Part shown: one piece after another, positions 34,601 to 42,990 of the stretch
Numbering within the stretch: the first letter of the stretch is position 1
How the letters are laid out: each line of letters opens with the position of its first letter
From: Ricordea florida
Lineage: Eukaryota; Cnidaria; Anthozoa; Corallimorpharia; Ricordeidae
Reading direction: 5' to 3'
Assembly: GCA_949710005.1 (NCBI GenBank)
Contig: OX453287.1
Location: forward strand, 7,604,386-7,668,385
Length of the DNA: 64,000 nucleotides
Notes under the pieces: generated by a model
Databases searched by the model: none
What the model was told of the DNA's origin: nothing
What the model saw: the letters and a program-made list of their open reading frames with translations, nothing else
Position numbers and translations under genes: made by a program

Positions 34601-35550
34601 GGAATAACTTGTAATTCTTCCCGCACAAATCCTCGCCGCGGTCCGTCAATTAAATAATATAAAACCGGTTGATTGGGCGAAATTATACTTTTAGAAATAT
34701 AATAAACTTTGATACTCCAAATAGGATCAGTAGCCCGCCTTCTTTCTCCACCCTCAAGTTCGCCCGGCGATAATAAATATCTAACTTTAACAATAGGCGG
34801 CAATCTAACCTCATCAACCCCTACCACCCGCTGATAATTTTTGGGTTCAATATCAACCTCTTTCAGTTTTATAGCCTCATCGGGCTCTTTACCGGTTATT
34901 CTCTTTTTCGTATTATTCAAGGTTTTTAGAATATCTGGTAATCTTTTCACCCATACACGCGACCGATCATCGCCAATCATTTCTTGCGCATATTGATGAC
35001 TAAATAATCTTTCTCCTAATATTCTATTTGCGTTTTCAACAAATGCTTGAGCTCTGTGATTACCAGCTTCACTTCTTTGTATCCTAACATTATGGTAATT
35101 CATGAGTTTACTAACTTCTCCCATAAATTCTTTCCCGGGATCAACCATTAAAGTTTTTGGGTATTTCAATCTTCTAGAATATATTTTCTTAAAAGCTTCT
35201 GATATCTCTCGACTTTCTTTTGAGGTTAATGGCTCAGAATCTTTATATCTAGAGGCGATATCAGCCACAACTAACGCGTATTTATATGTTTTTCTTCCAA
35301 CTCTATCATGAGGCAAAAATAATAAATCTGCTTGGTGAATCTGATTGGGTTTATCTACAGTCCAGTGCGGTCTAGGTATATATTTAGGAGCGGGTAGATA
35401 GATTTGCCATATTGCTTGTTTTTGCAACCATTGTTTTGCTTCATTTTCACTTACTTTCGCTTTCTCGGCTAATTTTGGGATTGCAGAATATCCTTTCCAA
35501 TATCCTTCAGCTGAATAATATATTTTTGAGAGAATATTTTCGTCGTTCAT
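34549..35550 (-). CDS. Polinton retrovirus-like (rve) integrase
   Basis: 333 residues starting at the ATG at 35550. The central part has the rve fold with the D, D and E positions in QADLLF, VDPGKEF and VENANR. WTVDKPNQIHQADLLF and RSEAGNHRAQAFVENANR are typical of Polinton integrases. It joins the element's ends to host DNA. Only 30 bp separate it from the divergent small frame at 35581, and it converges on the polymerase gene with a 52-nt overlap. Confidence 0.92.
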   Translation of the reverse strand: MNDENILSKIYYSAEGYWKGYSAIPKLAEKAKVSENEAKQWLQKQAIWQIYLPAPKYIPRPHWTVDKPNQIHQADLLFLPHDRVGRKTYKYALVVADIASRYKDSEPLTSKESREISEAFKKIYSRRLKYPKTLMVDPGKEFMGEVSKLMNYHNVRIQRSEAGNHRAQAFVENANRILGERLFSHQYAQEMIGDDRSRVWVKRLPDILKTLNNTKKRITGKEPDEAIKLKEVDIEPKNYQRVVGVDEVRLPPIVKVRYLLSPGELEGGERRRATDPIWSIKVYYISKSIISPNQPVLYYLIDGPRRGFVREELQVIPYDTELPPNSVLAGTAR

Positions 35551-35565
35551 TTAAAAATAAACAAT

Positions 35566-35577
35566 TATCTTATAAAT
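35566..35577 (+). promoter_or_regulatory. TATCTTATAAAT box before the small frame at 35581
   Basis: A 12-base motif 3 nt before the ATG at 35581. An identical copy lies 5 nt before the ATG at 35791. It may act as a TATA-like element or initiator; this is inferred from repetition and position only. Confidence 0.4.
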
Positions 35578-35580
35578 CAG

Positions 35581-35760
35581 ATGGTTGAGGAGGAAGAAAA
35601 AATAATATTTACCGAATACCAAATCAACATTATGAAAAAAATTATTAGGAAAAAAATTCTATATATGGAAGATGGCGATCAAATTTTTAATATTATGATT
35701 TTAATTCCCGGGGCGAGAGAAGGTTTATTAAAACATATTTCCAAGTTAGAAAAGGTTTAA
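35581..35760 (+). CDS. Small Polinton protein, 59 aa, unknown
   Basis: ATG at 35581 to TAA at 35760. An acidic start (MVEEEEK) is followed by a Lys/Ile-rich middle and a GAREGLLKHISKLEKV end. It sits between integrase and capsid genes with its own TATCTTATAAAT box. I do not recognise the family. Its neat spacing on both sides supports it as a real gene. Confidence 0.6.
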   Translation: MVEEEEKIIFTEYQINIMKKIIRKKILYMEDGDQIFNIMILIPGAREGLLKHISKLEKV

Positions 35761-35773
35761 AGGTTACCCAAAG

Positions 35774-35785
35774 TATCTTATAAAT
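35774..35785 (+). promoter_or_regulatory. TATCTTATAAAT box before the probable capsid gene
   Basis: Identical to the box at 35566-35577, and placed 5 nt before the ATG at 35791. Confidence 0.4.
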
Positions 35786-35790
35786 TTACA

Positions 35791-37032
35791 ATGACGTCTG
35801 AAAAAATTAACCCAAATAGAATTCCCAAGGAACCCTTTGGTTTGAAAGCAGAATCAACCCTGAATCGAATTACTCTAAATCCATCCTCAGCCAGCCCGGG
35901 AGAAACATTATACATAAATATTCCCAAACTCGCAGAGAATTTAGTGATTGTTCCTGGAAGTGTATCTCTTATGTTTGATTTAGATGTCGAGGGTCATGCA
36001 AATAATACAGTCGTTAATAATCTGGGTCGCAATCTTGTCACCAGAATGAAAGTTCTTTTCGGGGGAGAAACATTGCAAGATACTCAAGGATATGATTTAT
36101 TTCAAACCTATCACGATTTATTCTTAACCGAAGAAGAGCGAGAAGATAGATTAAAACAAGGTATTTCTTCGTTAAATATCAGAAAAATTAGAACAAAGGC
36201 TGGAGATATGAAAACCCAAGATACAAAAGAAGTTGTCTTAGCTAATGTTCACGGCACAAAGTACAGAATACCAATAAATCATCCTATTCTAAACGATCAC
36301 GGTGTTTTTTATCCGAAAGCGCTGGAAAATCATCTTATATTTGAGATTACACTTGCCCCAATCGCTAATATTCTTATTTATTCTGACACAACTAAAGCAC
36401 CATCATATTCAATCAAAAACTTAGAGTTAGAATATTCTTCAATTTCTAGTGAATACTTAGCCCGCGAGGCTCAAGCAGCTTATCAAGTCGGCAAAGGATT
36501 TTTTTATGAAAATGTTACTTTGCACAAAACTTTTACATTTTCCATTGCTGGAGATGGTGTTATTAATCAGCATATTAATTTACCGAGAAGATCAATGACA
36601 GGAATATTGTTTTTGTTTTTATCACCTCAAACCCCAGGAGCAAGGGATTCTGAAAATTTTTATAATCCGGGTATATCTTCCGTTGAAATTGATGTTGATG
36701 GTGTACCAAATAGAATATACTCTAGGGGAATGATTCCTTCCGATCTTTGGGAATCCGTGAAGAAAAGATTTCGTCGGGATGACGGTTTGCAAATTTCTTT
36801 GAAAGAAAAAGAATTTTACGCGGATAAGTTTGCTCTTTGGGTTGATACTAGAACTCATCCAGATAATGGTATTCACGGCGGTGGACTTGCTCTAAATAAT
36901 ACTCATGACGGTGTAAAAATAGAAATTAAAAGGAAACAAGGTGGAACTGGAACCATAACTTGTCATATGTTTGTCGTGGCCGACGCAATGCTGGAGATTA
37001 TGAATTCAAGTTTGAGATCAATTAAGTACTAA
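35791..37032 (+). CDS. Probable Polinton major capsid protein (double jelly-roll)
   Basis: 413 residues, rich in predicted beta strands and without membrane segments. Shared-looking blocks are NNLGRNLVTRMKVLFGGE, YDLFQTYHDLF, IPINHPIL and FYADKFALWVDTRTH. It lies directly upstream of the packaging ATPase, where many Polintons and relatives carry capsid genes, and I recall similar proteins next to such ATPases in invertebrate genomes. It does not resemble the better-known F54H12.2-type capsid by eye. The family call rests on context and general shape, so it is moderate. Confidence 0.6.
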   Translation: MTSEKINPNRIPKEPFGLKAESTLNRITLNPSSASPGETLYINIPKLAENLVIVPGSVSLMFDLDVEGHANNTVVNNLGRNLVTRMKVLFGGETLQDTQGYDLFQTYHDLFLTEEEREDRLKQGISSLNIRKIRTKAGDMKTQDTKEVVLANVHGTKYRIPINHPILNDHGVFYPKALENHLIFEITLAPIANILIYSDTTKAPSYSIKNLELEYSSISSEYLAREAQAAYQVGKGFFYENVTLHKTFTFSIAGDGVINQHINLPRRSMTGILFLFLSPQTPGARDSENFYNPGISSVEIDVDGVPNRIYSRGMIPSDLWESVKKRFRRDDGLQISLKEKEFYADKFALWVDTRTHPDNGIHGGGLALNNTHDGVKIEIKRKQGGTGTITCHMFVVADAMLEIMNSSLRSIKY

Positions 37033-37070
37033 CCTAAATTTAAAAAACATTTAGTTATGATACAAAAATC

Positions 37071-37697
37071 ATGGAAGATTTGCGTGATAAAATACCATTT
37101 CATTGTATTATAACTGGACCGACAAATTGCGGAAAAACAAAGTACTTAATTGAACAACTCCGAGGTCCTTTCCGGAAAGTTTTTGAATATATTGTTTTAA
37201 TTTGTCCGACTTATTCTAAAAATAAAACTTATCATAATTTTGCTAATAAGGATGAGCGTTTTTTTGTATTATCTCCGGATGCAAGTAACGTAGAGGAGAT
37301 TAATGAGTTACTAACTGATTGCCAAACTTTATTCTCCGGTACAAATACTCTAATAATTTTAGATGATTGCGCCGTTTCTAATGATCTGAAAAAGCGATCA
37401 AATAAGTTTATAGATTTAGCATTCTCCGGAAGGCATCATGGTTTATCGGTTTGGGTTCTAACCCAGCAATTAACATCAATAGCAAAACCATTTCGAGAAA
37501 ATGTAGCCTGCGTTGTTACTTTTCATAATCCGTCACAGAAAGGCATGAAAATGTTTTTCGAAGATTACGGCGGAGATTTGGATTATGAATTAGGGAAAAA
37601 GTTTGTACAACTCCTGAAAACCGAAAAATATTCTAGATTATGTTTATCTTTGCGTTACCCATTTAATTGCTATTTAGAGATACCCGAAGTGATTTAA
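37071..37697 (+). CDS. Polinton genome-packaging ATPase (FtsK/HerA, A32-like)
   Basis: 208 residues. Walker A is GPTNCGKT near residue 15, Walker B is LIILDDC near residue 100, and a TQQLT sensor-like motif follows. The length and FSGRHHGLSVWVLTQQ text fit the A32-like packaging ATPases of Polintons, adenovirus-like and virophage lineages. The enzyme drives DNA into the capsid. It begins 38 nt after the probable capsid gene and is followed 7 nt later by a small acidic frame. Confidence 0.9.
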   Translation: MEDLRDKIPFHCIITGPTNCGKTKYLIEQLRGPFRKVFEYIVLICPTYSKNKTYHNFANKDERFFVLSPDASNVEEINELLTDCQTLFSGTNTLIILDDCAVSNDLKKRSNKFIDLAFSGRHHGLSVWVLTQQLTSIAKPFRENVACVVTFHNPSQKGMKMFFEDYGGDLDYELGKKFVQLLKTEKYSRLCLSLRYPFNCYLEIPEVI

Positions 37698-37704
37698 CAA
37701 AAAG

Positions 37705-37953
37705 ATGACAAAGCCGGAAGATTACATTGACCAACCGACAGAAAAAACTGACCGACCGGAGGGAGGGCCTGGGAAAAGTGAGGATCTTGAAATCAAACAA
37801 GAATCTCTTGCGATTCTAGCAGTTCTTGGAACAACAAAGGAATATTTAGGAGCCGATATGAGTCTGGGTGATGTAAAAAAATTATCGGAAAAAGATGTAG
37901 AAAAATATTTTAATCGTTATCAATCGGTAAGAAAATTAATGGGGGATTGGTAG
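37705..37953 (+). CDS. Small hydrophilic Polinton protein, 82 aa, unknown
   Basis: ATG at 37705, seven nt after the ATPase stop. The N-terminal third is charged and disordered-looking (Lys, Asp, Glu, Pro); the rest may form helices. The end overlaps the next frame by several bases. No family recognised. Confidence 0.5.
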   Translation: MTKPEDYIDQPTEKTDRPEGGPGKSEDLEIKQESLAILAVLGTTKEYLGADMSLGDVKKLSEKDVEKYFNRYQSVRKLMGDW

Positions 37954-38252
37954 ATTCTTCCCTAGAATTAGTTTCCAAACTTATTTCGTATTTAGTTCCG
38001 GTAGATGACATAGATGCTCTTTGCGATGATTTGAAGAAAGATAATTTGGTTAATCGAGAATTAACAAACTTTGTAGGTCTCTTGGCATTAAAAGGAGGAA
38101 GACTGACAGCACTTGCTAGCGGGATATTCCAGGTTGCTAAACACGTTAAATTCAACAAAAATCAACAATTTTCAAGAGAAGAGCCAGCAAATGGTGGCAC
38201 AACTGGTCAGGAAACTAAGCAATTTGCTGAAGGTGTTGATACAGTGTATTAA
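37914..38252 (+). CDS. Small Polinton open frame, about 100 aa, start uncertain, unknown
   Basis: An open frame overlapping the end of the 82-aa frame. The product has helical segments (VSKLISYLVPVDDIDALCDD, then FVGLLALKGG). The start is not certain. No family recognised. Confidence 0.4.
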   Translation, partial: SLSIGKKINGGLVDSSLELVSKLISYLVPVDDIDALCDDLKKDNLVNRELTNFVGLLALKGGRLTALASGIFQVAKHVKFNKNQQFSREEPANGGTTGQETKQFAEGVDTVY

Positions 38253-38289
38253 ACAGATCTAAAAACTTATTCTAAGCATCTAAATAACA

Positions 38290-38718
38290 ATGTCTGTACA
38301 AAATGAGCAAAACTCTGAGCGAATTACTGCTGATCCAGTACCTGAGAATACTGATACTAAAAAGAAGGATAAGGATCCTAAAAAGGTCGCGGCGGGAAAG
38401 AAATTAGCGGAATATAATAAAAAAGCAAAAGAAGCATTGGCTAGGGAGATGAAAAGAGAGGAAAAAATAAAACAGGAAGAAGAGCCAAATGAAAATACAT
38501 ATAGTGAAGCAAAATCGTGGCTTCCAGAGATATCTTTTACTACTGTTTTATCCGTTGTCGGACTTGGATTTACAGCAATTGATCTTTTTATGAGGTATAA
38601 GGAAAAAGCTCGGACTGAATATTCAAATAGGATAGCTGATTTATCACAAGTACCACAAACACCGCAACCAAAAAAGATACCATTTTCTGCAACCCCAAAA
38701 TCTTTGGGAATGGAATAA
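38290..38718 (+). CDS. Lys-rich single-pass membrane protein of the Polinton, 142 aa
   Basis: ATG at 38290. A strongly basic and acidic N-terminal half (KKKDKDPKKVAAGKKLAEYNKK) could bind DNA or capsid. One hydrophobic segment follows (near residues 85-103, TTVLSVVGLGFTAIDLF) and then a Pro-rich tail. It opens a run of four further frames with membrane segments. Function unknown. Confidence 0.6.
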   Translation: MSVQNEQNSERITADPVPENTDTKKKDKDPKKVAAGKKLAEYNKKAKEALAREMKREEKIKQEEEPNENTYSEAKSWLPEISFTTVLSVVGLGFTAIDLFMRYKEKARTEYSNRIADLSQVPQTPQPKKIPFSATPKSLGME

Positions 38719-38764
38719 CTGAATAAAGTTATTTAAAAGTTTCTCAATGGTACAGTAAAAAATT

Positions 38765-38983
38765 ATGTCGACAGAAAACAAACTTGTGAAAACTGTAACT
38801 GATTCAGCTGTGGTTATCGGATTAAGCGCGGGGGTAGGCTATGTGGCAAAAAAGATGATGAAAGAATCCTTTTTGAGTGATCCATCCATGAGTATTACAA
38901 ATTACGCAAAATGGGTTGTGGTATTATCCGGAAGCATGTATCTTAAAACATATTTAGAGGATCAAAAGATTTTACCAAAATAA
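38765..38983 (+). CDS. Small Polinton membrane protein, 72 aa
   Basis: ATG at 38765, ending one base before the next ATG at 38985. Two hydrophobic stretches (VVIGLSAGVGYVA and WVVVLSGSMYL) suggest a hairpin in a membrane. Unknown family. Confidence 0.55.
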   Translation: MSTENKLVKTVTDSAVVIGLSAGVGYVAKKMMKESFLSDPSMSITNYAKWVVVLSGSMYLKTYLEDQKILPK

Positions 38984-38984
38984 A

Positions 38985-39377
38985 ATGGCAGCAATAGCAA
39001 TGATGATTGGAGGAGCGATATTGAATGCAACCGCTTTCACCGGCGGAAATTATCTCGCAAGATATTTATCAGGAAAGAATGTTGATACAGAAAAAATACG
39101 ACACGATAAGGCAATAGAAAAATACGAAAAAGATTATCAAGAATATCAAGAAAAAAGACAAAAAATGCTTGACTGGAGAATGAAAAGAAAAGATGAAAAA
39201 TACCAAGCAGCAAAAAATATTTCTACTACAAATCAGGCTTTTGAATTATACGGGCAAATGACAGAACCAAAATTCTCCGATTATTATAAACCAAGTGGTG
39301 ATCAAAAGACTGGAGAAATGGTATATGTAGGAGCAGGGATGATGGGTTTAGGTTACGCGGTTAGTAAAATATTATAA
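38985..39377 (+). CDS. Polinton protein with two small hydrophobic ends and a coiled-coil middle, 130 aa
   Basis: ATG at 38985, almost touching the previous stop. The Gly/Ala-rich start (MMIGGAILNATAFTGG) and end (VGAGMMGLGYAVSKIL) are hydrophobic, and the middle is highly charged (KYEKDYQEYQEKRQK) and likely helical. Unknown family. Confidence 0.55.
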   Translation: MAAIAMMIGGAILNATAFTGGNYLARYLSGKNVDTEKIRHDKAIEKYEKDYQEYQEKRQKMLDWRMKRKDEKYQAAKNISTTNQAFELYGQMTEPKFSDYYKPSGDQKTGEMVYVGAGMMGLGYAVSKIL

Positions 39378-39490
39378 ATTATTATATAACTTGTAATACA
39401 TCGATCAAAATAAGTTATATAACATAAATTATTTATTTTCGAAGCTATTTTTTCTTCGTCTAAAGATTTCATACTGATGAGTAAAAAATC
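39378..39490 (+). promoter_or_regulatory. AT-rich spacer with repeated TTATATAAC and a TCTAAAG box
   Basis: A 113-bp gap in an otherwise tight gene row. It has two TATA-like TTATATAAC words and a TCTAAAG box at 39459-39465, 25 nt before the next ATG. A promoter for the following gene is likely but inferred. Confidence 0.4.
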
Positions 39491-40549
39491 ATGGCAACAT
39501 TACCAGAAGTACCGGACGACGATCCCATTGGATTGGGGGAAGAAGAAGACCCAGATGATTATGATGAAGATAGCCAACTACTTGGCAGAAAACCATCAAA
39601 AATACCTGTTCGAGTAACATCCACAACCAGAGGTGAAAGGAATTATGAGGATGAAGAAAATTATAGAAACCCAGAAGCAACCACATCCACTAGTTATTTT
39701 TCAAATCCTGCTTATGTTGGTGAATATGAAGAGCAAAATGAAAAAAAACCCCTTTTAGGAAATAAACAAAATGAATTCGAAAGCGCGGAAGAAGCCATAA
39801 AAAAAGTGCGGATAAAAGCAAAATTAAAACAATTTCTTTCATTTTTCCAGCCTACTAAAACTGGTATAGAATTGCCGGCAGTTAAAGGTCCGTCGGGAGG
39901 AATATATGTTTATACAGCTAATGATGATGAGTTTAGAAGATATGATGAAAAAAAGGGAAAAATAATGGAAAAACTTAAACCAGGAAAATTAAAAGATGCT
40001 TTAGGTCCAACTAAATCAGAAATAGCTGAACAACTTGATTCGAGAATTCAGAATAAAGAAGAAAAACAAAATGAGAGGCAAGAAAGAAAAAAAGTTCTTA
40101 AAAATAAACCCGATAAAACCGCAGAACAAACCGCAGAACTTGAAAATTTAAATACCGAAATTATAGAAAACGATGAAGATATAGCAAACGATGTTGCCGA
40201 AAGAGAAAGAATCCAAGAAACAATGTCTTTGAGAGAGCGAATAAAGTATATCTTCAAAAAGTATGGATTTACAGTAACTGCTCTTCTCATTGCTGTAGGT
40301 ACAGTAATTGGGGTGATAGTTTCTAATCTTTCAAAGAGTTTATCTGCTTTAGGCAGAGGAGTTGGAAATGGTTTGAAAACCCTTGGCCAAAAACTAGGGC
40401 AAATATTACCAGGAATGATTGGCGCAATAGTTAGTTTTCTTTTCAAAACAGCCGGAGAAGTTATTGGATTTTTAGGAAAGAATGCTTGGCTTTTAATCAT
40501 GGCTGTAGTTTTGTATTTTGTGGAGAGTATGAAAAAGAAGACAAAGTAA
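39491..40549 (+). CDS. Large Polinton membrane protein, 352 aa, unknown
   Basis: ATG at 39491. The N-terminal 100 residues are acidic and disordered-looking. A charged helical region follows (NKEEKQNERQERKK onward). The C-terminal 90 residues hold two or three hydrophobic segments (VTALLIAVGTVIGVIV, MIGAIVSFLF, WLLIMAVVLYFV) separated by a Gly/Lys-rich amphipathic stretch. Proteins with this tail seem frequent in cnidarian Polintons, from memory. A role in membranes, entry or release is possible but unproven. Confidence 0.6.
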   Translation: MATLPEVPDDDPIGLGEEEDPDDYDEDSQLLGRKPSKIPVRVTSTTRGERNYEDEENYRNPEATTSTSYFSNPAYVGEYEEQNEKKPLLGNKQNEFESAEEAIKKVRIKAKLKQFLSFFQPTKTGIELPAVKGPSGGIYVYTANDDEFRRYDEKKGKIMEKLKPGKLKDALGPTKSEIAEQLDSRIQNKEEKQNERQERKKVLKNKPDKTAEQTAELENLNTEIIENDEDIANDVAERERIQETMSLRERIKYIFKKYGFTVTALLIAVGTVIGVIVSNLSKSLSALGRGVGNGLKTLGQKLGQILPGMIGAIVSFLFKTAGEVIGFLGKNAWLLIMAVVLYFVESMKKKTK

Positions 40550-40566
40550 CTTAATCTAAAGGTATC

Positions 40567-41199
40567 ATGCTGTTCAGTAAAAAACACAATATGGGAGATT
40601 ACAATGGAAATATTTATCCTGAATTACCTAAAATGCAAAAAGGAGAAAGCACAATAAATTTCAGATTGCAGAAATCAAGCGAGGTATTGCAAAATCTCGA
40701 GAAGGAAATTAGACATTACGAAGAAGTGAGGAAAAAATATAATAGAGCAAGAGGAATATGCACAAAAATTAGTGTTTCTGGAGGATTTGTTTCAGTTCTT
40801 CTATCAGCTAGTGGATTAGGAACTTCTCTCACTGGTTTTGGCGCTATAGTTGGAGTTCCTTTGGGAGTGGTTGGTGGTGTTTTTGGGGTTTTCTCAATCG
40901 TATTTGGTTTTGCATCCAAGAATCTTTCTGGGAAAGTTAGTAAACATGAGCAAACAGTTGCCATTGCAAAATCAAAATTAAACACCATTAACGATTTAGT
41001 CTCAAAAGCTCTGAAAGATAATGAAATATCCGATCAAGAATTCTCCATAATTCTGGCGGAATTGGAAAAGTTTCAAAAACTGAAACAAGAAATACGACAA
41101 AAATTCAGAAAAGATTCAGAAAAAAACTTCGACATGAGCATAATAAGGAAGAAAGTACGAGAAGATCTATTAAAAGAATTAACCAATCCAGCTGGTTAA
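40567..41199 (+). CDS. Polinton coiled-coil protein with central hydrophobic hairpin, 210 aa
   Basis: ATG at 40567, five nt after a TCTAAAG box; a second ATG lies eight codons on. Helical, charged flanks surround a Gly/Val-rich hydrophobic region at about residues 68-112 (FVSVLLSASGLGTSLTGFGA). This layout recalls membrane-inserting proteins, but I do not recognise a family. Confidence 0.6.
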   Translation: MLFSKKHNMGDYNGNIYPELPKMQKGESTINFRLQKSSEVLQNLEKEIRHYEEVRKKYNRARGICTKISVSGGFVSVLLSASGLGTSLTGFGAIVGVPLGVVGGVFGVFSIVFGFASKNLSGKVSKHEQTVAIAKSKLNTINDLVSKALKDNEISDQEFSIILAELEKFQKLKQEIRQKFRKDSEKNFDMSIIRKKVREDLLKELTNPAG

Positions 41200-41325
41200 A
41201 GATTTCTTTTGAGAAAACTGAAGTGGGGTGCAATTGTTTCGCTGGAGTTAATAGAGAGGCGCATTAAATTTACATCTTATTCTTCGCTGATTTAAAGCTC
41301 AAAAATTGTGAAACAAAAGAATAAG

Positions 41326-42939
41326 ATGTTATTTAGCGATTTCAAATCAAAATACCCAAAAGCAAACTTGGGAAAATTCACGTTCGTGAATGACTCATTC
41401 GGAGGATATGTTAAATGGAATGTTAATGGAGTAACGGTTATGTCTGATGATGATCCTTCTGGAAAAACATGGACTGATTCTCTCCCCGATAATTTGAAAA
41501 AGTTATTGCAGGAAGATTTGGGAGTTTCAGACAAAGAAAAAACAAGTTCCTTTCCCGCAAGTTTAAGATTAACAAAACAAATATATCCAATACCCGGGAT
41601 TAAATTCAATTCGTTTGCTCTTGATGTCACACAATTACTAACCAATCTGAATGTATATGTTTCAGAAAAAGATAGTTTCACGAAAGAAATGAAGAATATT
41701 TTCAAAAACCAAACTGTAGGATTTACCAGTGGAAAAGAAGCTAGAGCATGGTTGGGAAAACCAAATATTAGTCAATGGCCTCAACAATTAAACATGGCTG
41801 TTTGGTGCGCAACATCTGGATGTGGTGTTAGTTTAAGTGATATTTTTAATTACCCTAAAGTTATCAGAAGTTTCTTTGTTTTTCACATTTACTTTACAAT
41901 AAGAAGAATATTAGAAGAATTAAAAGTGCCATTTCCCGACGAAGAAACTTTTTCCTTAAAAGATAATCAATATAACAAAAGTGCTTATAACACATTATGC
42001 GCAGAGTTTGGGTTAAGTAACAATCAAGATTCCAAAGGATGGAAAAACCCCCTGGCTGATTTTAGATTCAAAGGAGGAGCAAATAATGGAGTTGGAGATA
42101 TATTCATTGATTATGGAAAAGGATATGCAGAACCTGGTAGTGTGCCAGGAAGTGCAGAATCACAATATTCAGGTGGTGGTTTACAAAATGTTAGAATTGT
42201 TAGAAATTATGATACAGAAGCAAATATTTGGCCAAGCAGAGAACATAAATTTTACGATGATGGTGGAAGAAAAGGTAATGGAGATTTAATCTCAATGATG
42301 AGAAATGATCATTTTGTTGATTTCCAGTATTCTTGGTTTATCGCAGAATCGGGGCATGGATTAACAAAAGCAGGATTGGGTAGAATAAATAGATCAGTTG
42401 AAGCTTTTGTTTATTGCATATTGGGAGCGCAAGTTAATACAAGAAATTCCATTGTGGGAAATGGTGGAGGAGCAGCAGAAACGCAAGAGGAATTCAAAGC
42501 ATTATTTGAAAGTAGTGTAAAAGAAAATAAGATTTCCAACTCCGTTCAAAATTACCAAAAATCTGTTCAGGAAACAAGGTTGCGTCTTGATTTGGCGGTA
42601 GCTCCAGGAGTTTGGTTGATGCCTAGTAATTTAATTATAAATACAGAAAGTGAGATCGGATACAATAATAATCTGAAAATGGCTACAAAAGATATGAAAT
42701 TTGGTGTAAATAATTCTATAAATGTAGAAACAAAATCTGTTGGAATACCTAATAGTCTAGGCACAACAAAAGTTATATTAAATACCAAACCTAAACCAAT
42801 AGCGAGCAAAGTAAGTGAAAAACAGGAAACGGATAATGGGGAGGATGAAGTTAAGAATATAGAAACATCTTTTCACCAAAATAATCTTATTGTTTTAGGG
42901 ATTGGCGGGGCATTATTATCCTGGTTTTTGTTTCGCTAA
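41326..42939 (+). CDS. Large conserved Polinton protein, 537 aa, unknown, with C-terminal membrane anchor
   Basis: ATG at 41326 is preferred; the frame opens a few codons earlier without an ATG. The centre contains QWPQQLNMAVWCATSGCGVS, a VFHIYFTIRRILEEL helix and a Gly-rich stretch; the later part has RINRSVEAFVYCILGAQVN and GVWLMPSNLIINTES. The last 20 residues are hydrophobic (IVLGIGGALLSWFLF). I recall similar proteins in virus-like loci of cnidarian and mollusc genomes but know no function. A virion surface or spike role is one possibility. Confidence 0.65.
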   Translation: MLFSDFKSKYPKANLGKFTFVNDSFGGYVKWNVNGVTVMSDDDPSGKTWTDSLPDNLKKLLQEDLGVSDKEKTSSFPASLRLTKQIYPIPGIKFNSFALDVTQLLTNLNVYVSEKDSFTKEMKNIFKNQTVGFTSGKEARAWLGKPNISQWPQQLNMAVWCATSGCGVSLSDIFNYPKVIRSFFVFHIYFTIRRILEELKVPFPDEETFSLKDNQYNKSAYNTLCAEFGLSNNQDSKGWKNPLADFRFKGGANNGVGDIFIDYGKGYAEPGSVPGSAESQYSGGGLQNVRIVRNYDTEANIWPSREHKFYDDGGRKGNGDLISMMRNDHFVDFQYSWFIAESGHGLTKAGLGRINRSVEAFVYCILGAQVNTRNSIVGNGGGAAETQEEFKALFESSVKENKISNSVQNYQKSVQETRLRLDLAVAPGVWLMPSNLIINTESEIGYNNNLKMATKDMKFGVNNSINVETKSVGIPNSLGTTKVILNTKPKPIASKVSEKQETDNGEDEVKNIETSFHQNNLIVLGIGGALLSWFLFR

Positions 42940-42990
42940 TGTTTTGATTATATAAATCTAAAGATGAACGCGATGTAATCAAAACAAAAA

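Noticed and set aside
40048-40587. 179-codon antisense frame in the Polinton
   Set aside because: It mirrors the 352-aa membrane protein gene on the plus strand, and its hydrophobic content is the by-product of AT-rich coding DNA.
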